Shown here one piece after another: positions 33,909 through 39,116 of a stretch of 39,116 bases of DNA. The notes beneath the pieces are model-generated. The model saw only the letters and a list, made by a program, of their open reading frames with translations, was not told where the DNA came from and made no database searches. Position 1 is the stretch's first letter. Every line of letters starts with the position of its first letter. The stretch is from Alphaproteobacteria bacterium (GTDB lineage Bacteria > Pseudomonadota > Alphaproteobacteria > Sphingomonadales > Emcibacteraceae): the NCBI GenBank assembly GCA_013152755.1, contig JAADFR010000005.1, forward strand, positions 1 through 39,116, read 5' to 3'. A program made the position numbers and the translations under genes.

Positions 33909-34664
33909 ATGTCAGATAATAAATCGGAAAAACTATTTATTCGGAAAATATGGGACTTTGTCAAAGAACCCGTGATTGTTGTTGCGGTGTTTATGACGAT
34001 CCATAGCTTTGCCTACGCCCAATATGAAATATGGCCTTCTGAAAGCATGGTGCCGACACTGGAAATCGGTGACCGGATAATTGTCAATAAATATGCTTAT
34101 GGTTATTCCCGCTATAGCTTTCCTTTCGGTATGGGCGGGTTTGATGGCCGGATAATGGGAGCTTTGCCCAAAAGAGGTGATGTGGTTGTCTTTGCCGATC
34201 CGGAAGGCACGGGACGGGCGTTGATCAAACGCGTTATGGGATTGCCCGGTGATGAAATACAGGTCATTCGGGGGCGTCTGGTCATAAATGGTAAAATGCT
34301 TCCGCGTCACCAGGATAAAAGCTATCGTTACCGCGCACCAAGAGGACGGATGGTTTCCGTCAGAGAATTTAAGGAAAAAAATCCGGAAGGGCGCGCCTAT
34401 CAAATCGTGGAAAGAACAGATTCTGGCCGTCTTGACAATACCCCTGTGTATAAGGTTCCGGAGGGGCATTTTTTTGCTATGGGGGATAACCGTGATAATT
34501 CCGCCGACAGCCGTATTTTGTCAAAAGTTGGCTATGTGCCTGTCGAGAATCTGATTGGCCGTGCAGAGGTCATTGTAATGTCATTATATGACTGTGATGA
34601 CGGCAAGGAAATCACATGCACGTTCGGTCTGCCGTTATCAAGATTTTTCAAGAAAATTATGTAG
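33909..34664 (+). CDS. lepB: Signal peptidase I
   Basis: 251 residues. One N-terminal membrane helix (about residues 18-37) is followed by the periplasmic protease domain. The catalytic dyad is Ser46 in PSESMVPTL and Lys107 in ALIKRVMGLPGD; GHFFAMGDNRDNSADSR is the conserved C-terminal box. It cleaves signal peptides from exported proteins at the outer face of the inner membrane. Unusually for an alphaproteobacterium it is not next to rnc/era here, so it may be a second, accessory signal peptidase. The PCu(A)C gene begins 12 bases downstream and may be co-transcribed. Confidence 0.93.
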   Translation: MSDNKSEKLFIRKIWDFVKEPVIVVAVFMTIHSFAYAQYEIWPSESMVPTLEIGDRIIVNKYAYGYSRYSFPFGMGGFDGRIMGALPKRGDVVVFADPEGTGRALIKRVMGLPGDEIQVIRGRLVINGKMLPRHQDKSYRYRAPRGRMVSVREFKEKNPEGRAYQIVERTDSGRLDNTPVYKVPEGHFFAMGDNRDNSADSRILSKVGYVPVENLIGRAEVIVMSLYDCDDGKEITCTFGLPLSRFFKKIM

Positions 34665-34675
34665 AGGATTATTAC

Positions 34676-35161
34676 GTGAATAAGATCATGAAATTATGTG
34701 TTTTTGTCGCAGTACTGGTGGGGTCTGTGCAATTTGCTAATGCTGATGAAGGCGGGCTATCGGTCACGGACGTCTGGGCGCGGCCTGTGATATTGTTAAA
34801 CCGGCCCGGCACCGCTTATTTTACCGTAACGAACAAGTCTGATAAATCAGATGTTTTGGCCAAGGTATCGTCTACTCTTGCTGAGCGGGTAGAGATTCAT
34901 TTAAGCACGAATGAAGGTGGGGTCATGAAAATGCAGCAGGTCGGCCACATCAATATTCCGCCAAATGGCACGGTGAGCGCAAAGCCCGGCGGTTATCACC
35001 TGATGCTTTTTGGCCTAAAAAAGAAACTGGCTGTTGGTGACCTGTTGCCGTTAAGGCTAAGGTTTCTTCATGCCGGAGATGTCAATGTCATGGCCAAGGT
35101 CATGAAGATGCCCATGAAAATGGATCACGGTAAAATGATGCAGGGTATGGGCAAACATTAG
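34676..35161 (+). CDS. Periplasmic PCu(A)C-type copper chaperone
   Basis: 161 residues from a GTG at 34676, which has AGAGGA eight bases upstream; a longer frame from 34616 would overlap lepB and spoil the signal peptide. A signal peptide (about residues 5-24, ending FANADEG) exports it. The domain has the Cu(I) ligand layout of this family: His in EIHLSTN, Met in MKMQQ, and His-x-Met in YHLMLFGLKK. The tail MKMPMKMDHGKMMQGMGKH is Met/His-rich and would add copper-binding capacity. It delivers copper to the Cu(A) or Cu(B) site of cytochrome oxidase. No Sco gene is next to it in this window. Confidence 0.9.
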   Translation: MNKIMKLCVFVAVLVGSVQFANADEGGLSVTDVWARPVILLNRPGTAYFTVTNKSDKSDVLAKVSSTLAERVEIHLSTNEGGVMKMQQVGHINIPPNGTVSAKPGGYHLMLFGLKKKLAVGDLLPLRLRFLHAGDVNVMAKVMKMPMKMDHGKMMQGMGKH

Positions 35162-35255
35162 CAAATAATAATATCTATAAAATTTAATGATTAGTTAAGA
35201 GTTTCATAAGCCCTTCTCCCTTAGGGTGGCGTTACACACAAAAAGGAAAAGGCAT

Positions 35256-35330
35256 ATGAGAATATTCACCATCGTTATAATAGCATTGACCCTGACATCA
35301 TGCGGGGTACCTATCATTCCGGGTATATAG
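35256..35330 (+). CDS. Very small lipoprotein (24 residues)
   Basis: ATG preceded by an excellent purine-rich AAAAGGAAAAGG. The product is a lipoprotein signal peptide (MRIFTIVIIALTLTS) with lipidated Cys16 and only eight more residues (GVPIIPGI). The lipobox LTSC is canonical. Tiny lipoproteins of this kind, with a Cys-Gly followed by Pro-rich residues, recall LptM/YifL-like entericidin-size proteins, but the similarity is only general. It ends 48 bases from the converging B12 ATPase gene. Real translation is likely given the start signals; function unknown. Confidence 0.6.
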   Translation: MRIFTIVIIALTLTSCGVPIIPGI

Positions 35331-35378
35331 GCTTAAAGTATGTAATTGGGGCAGAGAAAATCAGTTTTTGTAAAGCTC

Positions 35379-36170
35379 TCACAGCACTTCTGTTTTGCCG
35401 GGCAGGGGGTGGGTGGCCAGAAAATGGTCATCCCCCTGTGACCAGCGGCTTGTGGCCACGGAAAAAACATGAGCCATATTCTGCGGCGTCAGGATGTCAT
35501 CAGGTATGCCTTGATCAATCAGACGGCCTTCATGGAGCAGGATAAGACGGTCGCAATAGCGTGCCGCAAGGCTCAGGTCATGGAGGACCACCATCACCGC
35601 CCCGCCCGCCTTGGCCTGTTGTCTCAGGATGTGCATTACCTGTAATTGATGGTAGGGGTCAAGGGAGGCCACCGGCTCATCGGCCAGAATATAGGGCGCG
35701 CCCGTGGCAATGGTTCGGGCCATCAATACCCGCGCCCGCTCGCCGCCGGACAGGGTGGTCACCAGCCGTCCTTTCAGGTGGGCGCTGTCCGTCATCAGCA
35801 GGGCATTTTCCACGGCAGCTTCATCCTCAGGCCGGGGTTTCTGCCACGGGGTCAGATGGGGAATGCGGCCCAATGCCACGATACGTTCCACGCTTAACGG
35901 CCAATAGACAGGCGACCCCTGTGCTGCATAGGCGATCATTCTGGCTCGCTCTTTTGGCGGCAGGGTGATCAGGTTGCCCCCGTCAAGCTCTATGGTCCCC
36001 GATGCCGGATGCACCAGCCCCAATATGGATTTCAGCAGACTGCTTTTCCCGGCCCCATTAGGCCCGATCAGGCCGACAACCTCGCCCGGCATAAGGGTGC
36101 CGGACACATCCTTCAGGATCTGAGATCCTTCCAATGTCAGGCTGATATTCTTGATGATCAGGCCGGTCAT
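35379..36170 (-). CDS. btuD: Vitamin B12 ABC transporter, ATP-binding protein
   Basis: 263 residues from the ATG at 36170 (MTGLIIKNISLTLEG); the open frame extends further upstream but that part overlaps the permease gene in another frame. Walker A is GPNGAGKSS, the signature LSGGERARVLMARTI, Walker B YILADEPVASLD, and the switch His is in VVLHDLSLAARYCD. This is the FecE/BtuD/HmuV subfamily. Its start overlaps the permease stop by four bases (ATGA). Assignment to B12 rather than iron-siderophore or heme follows from the cobalamin riboswitch upstream of the unit. Confidence 0.88.
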   Translation of the reverse strand: MTGLIIKNISLTLEGSQILKDVSGTLMPGEVVGLIGPNGAGKSSLLKSILGLVHPASGTIELDGGNLITLPPKERARMIAYAAQGSPVYWPLSVERIVALGRIPHLTPWQKPRPEDEAAVENALLMTDSAHLKGRLVTTLSGGERARVLMARTIATGAPYILADEPVASLDPYHQLQVMHILRQQAKAGGAVMVVLHDLSLAARYCDRLILLHEGRLIDQGIPDDILTPQNMAHVFSVATSRWSQGDDHFLATHPLPGKTEVL

Positions 36171-37159
36171 CTCATATCCTTTCGGGTGTGGAAGACGATA
36201 TAGAGGAAGCTGGGCGCACCGATAAGGGCCGTGACCACCCCAAGCTGAAGCGGCGAGCTTGCCAGCGGCGTGCGGGTAATCACATCGGCAAGGGTCAGCA
36301 ACAAGGCCCCGATCACAGCGCTGGGCAACAGGATCGCCCCCGGTTCCCGGCTGATCAATGCGCGGGCGATATGGGGGACCACCAGCCCGACAAATCCGAT
36401 ACTGCCGCAAACAGACACAGCGGCCCCGACACTGATGGCGGTGCCAATGACAATGCGCAGTTTGAGCCACATCAGGTTGATACCCATGGTCTGGGCCGTG
36501 TCCTCGCCCACACTAATGGCGTTCAGGCCCTGTCCCACCCCGATCATCATGGCCCAGCCGATCAGAATGAAGGGCAGGGCCAGCAGCAGGTCAGTCATGG
36601 TGCGGTTCTCCAGCGACCCCAGCATCCACATGATCATATCCTGCAATGTCATGGGATTGTCGGCCAGATTCACCACCAGTGAAATAAGGGCGGTGGCCAG
36701 AGAGCTAATCCCGATTCCCACAAGGATCAGCATCAAAACACTGCTGTCGCGGGCGGAAACCAGAAGCAGTAACAATGTTGCCAGCAAGGCCCCGGTCATG
36801 GCAAAGGCGGGTACGGCCAGAGACCAGACCCCGGCCAGCCCCAGATGAATGGCGATAACCGCGCCGAGGGCAGAACTGGACGAAACCCCGATCACACCCG
36901 GATCGGCCAGCGGATTACGCAAAACCCCTTGCAGAGCCGCGCCGGTCAGGCCGAGGGTGGCGCCCACCAGCATGCCCAGCAATACCCGGGGCAGGCGCAA
37001 TTCAAACAGGATGATGGCGCGGGGATCATTGGCCGGGGCCGACAGGGCGGCCCACAGATCCGCCGGCCCCAAAGACACCCGTCCGAAACTGAGCGAGAAT
37101 ATCCCGGTAAGCAGGAGGGCCAGCAGGCAAAGCAGTTGCATGAGCATGCTTTTAGTCAT
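36167..37159 (-). CDS. btuC: Vitamin B12 ABC transporter, permease
   Basis: 330 residues from the ATG at 37159, chosen for the strong GGAGGTG seven bases upstream. About ten membrane helices of the FecCD/BtuC family: RLPRVLLGMLVGATLGLTGA near residue 65, DPGVIGVSSSSALGAV near 100 and FVGLVVPHIARALISREPG near 260, the loop that contacts the ATPase. Two copies would form the inner-membrane channel. It overlaps the end of the binding-protein gene by eight bases and the ATPase start by four, so the three genes are one translationally coupled unit. Confidence 0.9.
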   Translation of the reverse strand: MTKSMLMQLLCLLALLLTGIFSLSFGRVSLGPADLWAALSAPANDPRAIILFELRLPRVLLGMLVGATLGLTGAALQGVLRNPLADPGVIGVSSSSALGAVIAIHLGLAGVWSLAVPAFAMTGALLATLLLLLVSARDSSVLMLILVGIGISSLATALISLVVNLADNPMTLQDMIMWMLGSLENRTMTDLLLALPFILIGWAMMIGVGQGLNAISVGEDTAQTMGINLMWLKLRIVIGTAISVGAAVSVCGSIGFVGLVVPHIARALISREPGAILLPSAVIGALLLTLADVITRTPLASSPLQLGVVTALIGAPSFLYIVFHTRKDMR

Positions 37160-38004
37160 TTTTCGGCACCTCCTCATGGATACGCTCGGCGGCATCGACC
37201 AGAAACAGCCCGTTGCACGACAGATAGCGTCCGGGCAGATAAATGGTCGGGATGTCTTCCATCATTTTATAGAGGCGGCCATGGCGGCTGATGCTCCATT
37301 CTGACTGACTATTAAGATTGGTGTCAAAGAAGCTGGCGATAAAAACATCCGGCGGGTCAATGATCAGGTCTTCCAGCGGCAGAGACTGCCAGCCGACGAT
37401 ATTTCGTGCGGCGGCATAGGAGGACAGGCCAGCCAGTTGAATGATCTCATCGACGAAAGTTCCGGTGCCGGCGGTGAACCCGCTGGGGGTGATATAGGCC
37501 GCTTTAAGGGGGCTTTTGGGAATGCTGTGCAAGGCTTCAAGGCGGGTGCGGTAATCCTCAATCAGGGCTTCGGCCCGCGTTGCCTGATCAAAGCTCTCTC
37601 CGGCGCGGCGCACATTGCCGATGACAATTTCCGGGTCGCTGCCGTATCTGGGTATGATCAGCTTTGTTCCGACCCGGTTGATTATTTTCTCCATACGCGC
37701 TGTAACCCGCCAGCTTTGCACGGCCAGATCAGGCTTCATCTGCACGATTTCCGCCATGCTGCTGTGGAATTTGGGCAGGCCTTGGGCCCGGTCCCGATAA
37801 AAGGAATGGCCCTGATCCGCATCCATGGACAGGGCCATGATCTGATCCCGGTCGGCGAGGGCCAGCACATATTGATCGGCGCAATAATCCAGCGAGACTA
37901 TTTATTTTCGGCTTATCCATTTCTGCGGCGCGCACCATGATGGGCAGAAGAATCAAGGCTATGGCTGCCCATAAAATCTTTTTGATGTGATCTTCCTTCG
38001 CCAT
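37152..38004 (-). pseudogene. btuF: Cobalamin-binding periplasmic protein gene, frameshifted near its 5' end
   Basis: From the ATG at 38004 the frame gives a signal peptide (KKILWAAIALILLPIMVRAA) and then MDKPKI before leaving the coding sense. The rest of the protein (VSLDYCADQYVLALADRDQ to the end at 37152) continues in another frame. The break lies at 37899-37906, where the minus strand reads AATAAATA; removing one AATA would join PKI directly to VSLDYCADQ, exactly where binding proteins of this class have their first strand. The downstream part is intact, with no other break, and matches the BtuF/helical-backbone binding-protein family. It is either a recent inactivation or a sequencing/assembly error. 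ATGs within the second frame lack a signal peptide. Confidence 0.8.
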
Positions 38005-38071
38005 AAACAACCCAATAGTAACCCGGTTACGGGCAGTTAAAAATATACGGAGGATAATCGGAAAAGACTTT

Positions 38072-38096
38072 CGATAACCAGCGCACGAGGTTATCG
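38072..38096 (-). promoter_or_regulatory. Hairpin between riboswitch and btuF (possible expression platform)
   Basis: CGATAACC, nine bases, GGTTATCG: a perfect 8-bp stem. Read on the minus strand it is followed by AAAGTCTTTTCC, a poor T-run. It sits between the aptamer and the gene. It could be the expression-platform terminator, or an anti-sequestering stem; a second dyad (GTAACC-C-GGTTAC) lies at about 38018-38030, near the start codon. Confidence 0.4.
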
Positions 38097-38153
38097 CCGG
38101 CACGGAAAGACCGCTCTGTACGGTTGTTCCGACCGTCAGATGGGCGATAAGAT

Positions 38154-38340
38154 GGCAGGTCTCCTGGCTTGTGAATTTTGCCTTTGCTGCTCTGCCTTCC
38201 CGGTTTCCCAGTGGTCTGTGAGCATGGCCTCCACATACAGTTACGGACATAGCCATGGCCTTGATCCAAACGGGCGGATCGCACCATGTTCCCTTTTCAC
38301 CCTGACGTTAACATCAGGGAACCATCAGGTAAGATTCTCT
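38154..38340 (-). promoter_or_regulatory. Cobalamin (B12) riboswitch
   Basis: Reading the minus strand, the aptamer shows GATGGTTCCCTGATG, then GGTGAAAAGGGAAC with the conserved AAAAGGGAA core, then TGGTGCGA, then CCACTGGGAAACCGGGAAGG, and the B12 box AGCCAGGAGACCTGCC at the 3' end. These are the conserved elements of the adenosylcobalamin riboswitch in order. It controls the downstream btuF-btuC-btuD unit, switching it off when B12 is plentiful. A possible promoter (TTGATC at 38364-38359, TATAGA at 38343-38338) has only a 15-bp spacer. Confidence 0.95.
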
Positions 38341-38373
38341 ATAGCATATGTGATGAAAGATCAATAGAGAGCA

Positions 38374-39116
38374 TCACCCCGCCTTGGCCATAATATCCTT
38401 GAGGGCGATGCCATCTTCATCGGCGAGGGCGGCTGTGCGCATCTCAACCACACCCGGCGCGGTAAGCTTTCCTTGATCTATGCGGGTCATAATCATGTTG
38501 AAATTGCCCATGCCGCGCGCGTGGGTTTCGCCGTATCCCTTGATCAGCCGTTGACAGCGGATAACCTCCACCGCCAGATCATAATCCGTGGCTATGGTGC
38601 GTCTGACCCGATCCAGCCATGCGGTGATTTCCTTATGTTCCATGGCATAACGCAGGCTTTTACGCCTTATGGATTTCAGGGATGCCAGAAAATACAGCAT
38701 CAGGAAAGATGAAACCTTGGTGGTGTCTGACAGTCGGGGGCCGGTGAACTTCTCAAAGAAACGGGTTAGGAAAGCAGACTTCTGTACGCGCTTGGCCATC
38801 CGGGTGGGCATGGTGCCAACGATTTCTTCCAGACGCGGATGCATATATTCGGTCATATGGACGATCTGGTTATCTTTGGCGCGAACCTCGGCGCGGTATT
38901 TGGTTACTCTTTTGGACCGGGTTTTTATATCCGCCACCTTGATCACATCGTCAAAAGCCATCCACAGGGCCAGATAACGGGCCAGCTCACGGGTCAGATC
39001 ACAGGGTTCCCTGTCTTGTGCCGCGAAATGTTCAAGGGTTGTGATATATTCTGCCGCATAGTCAATATCCTGAAAATCCAACAGTTTTCTGACTCCCGCA
39101 TAGGCGAATTGCCGTG
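38374..39116 (-). CDS. Indolepyruvate ferredoxin oxidoreductase beta-type protein, C-terminal part (runs off right edge)
   Basis: The frame is open to the window edge (reading RQFAYAGVRKLLDFQDIDYA before the first in-frame TTG at 39081), so the start lies outside. About 247 residues are visible. They match the C-terminal DUF6537-type extension of long IorB proteins: RELARYLALWMAFDDVIKVA, DIKTRSKRVTKYRAEVRAK and EYMHPRLEEIVGTMP, ending GLI-like IKGYGETHARGMGNF. IorAB oxidises arylpyruvates to arylacetyl-CoA with ferredoxin. The family assignment is from recalled features and the catalytic part is not in the window. The B12 riboswitch begins only about 34 bases downstream of the stop. Confidence 0.7.
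   Translation of the reverse strand, partial: RQFAYAGVRKLLDFQDIDYAAEYITTLEHFAAQDREPCDLTRELARYLALWMAFDDVIKVADIKTRSKRVTKYRAEVRAKDNQIVHMTEYMHPRLEEIVGTMPTRMAKRVQKSAFLTRFFEKFTGPRLSDTTKVSSFLMLYFLASLKSIRRKSLRYAMEHKEITAWLDRVRRTIATDYDLAVEVIRCQRLIKGYGETHARGMGNFNMIMTRIDQGKLTAPGVVEMRTAALADEDGIALKDIMAKAG

Noticed and set aside
34616-34675. Longer N-terminus for the PCu(A)C protein
   Set aside because: It would overlap lepB and put 20 extra residues before the signal peptide, while the GTG at 34676 has a well-placed AGAGGA.
36171-36470. N-terminal extension of the B12 ATPase gene
   Set aside because: The added residues are a frame-shifted reading of the permease gene; the true ATP-binding domain starts at the ATG at 36170.

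Overview
The window looks like chromosomal DNA of a mid-GC alphaproteobacterium. The evidence is the two long TonB-dependent receptors of the sphingomonad/Kordiimonadales type, a dnaK promoter matching the alphaproteobacterial RpoH pattern, a PP2C/kinase gene inside a nitrate-assimilation locus, and a long IorB-type protein. A marine Emcibacterales/Kordiimonadales-like organism is my guess, not something the sequence proves. I saw no tRNA, rRNA, CRISPR array, intact insertion sequence or phage gene.

Region 1 (1-4474) is nitrate assimilation. A nirB-type nitrite reductase fragment (minus) runs off the left edge and is divergent from a NarK/NasA-type transporter and a PP2C phosphatase/protein kinase fusion. 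Between them lie two well-formed sigma-54 -24/-12 elements, one per direction, with a perfect 10-bp inverted repeat midway. Region 2 (4499-10285) is an aldoxime-nitrile cluster: AraC/NitR-like regulator (minus), TonB-dependent receptor, nitrilase and heme aldoxime dehydratase in one tight plus-strand unit, then a decayed flavoenzyme remnant. Together these genes could import an aldoxime or nitrile compound and convert it to a carboxylic acid and ammonia. Region 3 (10425-15647) is glycerol-3-phosphate use: glpR (minus), then glpD-glpQ-glpT, with repeated TTTCG boxes that are good operator candidates.

Region 4 (15914-22926) holds a second TonB-dependent receptor, a TPR-sulfotransferase fusion, and a lipid-degradation pair: an LCAD-type acyl-CoA dehydrogenase and an alpha-methylacyl-CoA racemase with its catalytic residues. 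Region 5 (22933-30483) is built around an ECF sigma/soluble anti-sigma pair. A near-identical promoter (GTAACCTTTTG, 10 bp, then GT[A/C]TCTAA) occurs on both sides of the pair. One copy faces left to a small membrane protein and a lipoprotein hydrolase. The other faces right to a glutamate-synthase-like flavoprotein, an acetolactate-synthase-like ThDP enzyme and an aldehyde dehydrogenase. This looks like a self-contained regulon of unknown purpose and, with the aldoxime cluster, is the best candidate for something undescribed.

Region 6 (30519-39116) is mostly housekeeping: dnaJ and dnaK (minus) with an RpoH-type promoter, signal peptidase I, a PCu(A)C copper chaperone, a 24-residue lipoprotein, and a cobalamin-riboswitch-controlled B12 ABC transporter (minus) whose binding-protein gene is frameshifted by an apparent 4-bp tandem duplication. 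The C-terminal part of an IorB-type indolepyruvate oxidoreductase runs off the right edge.
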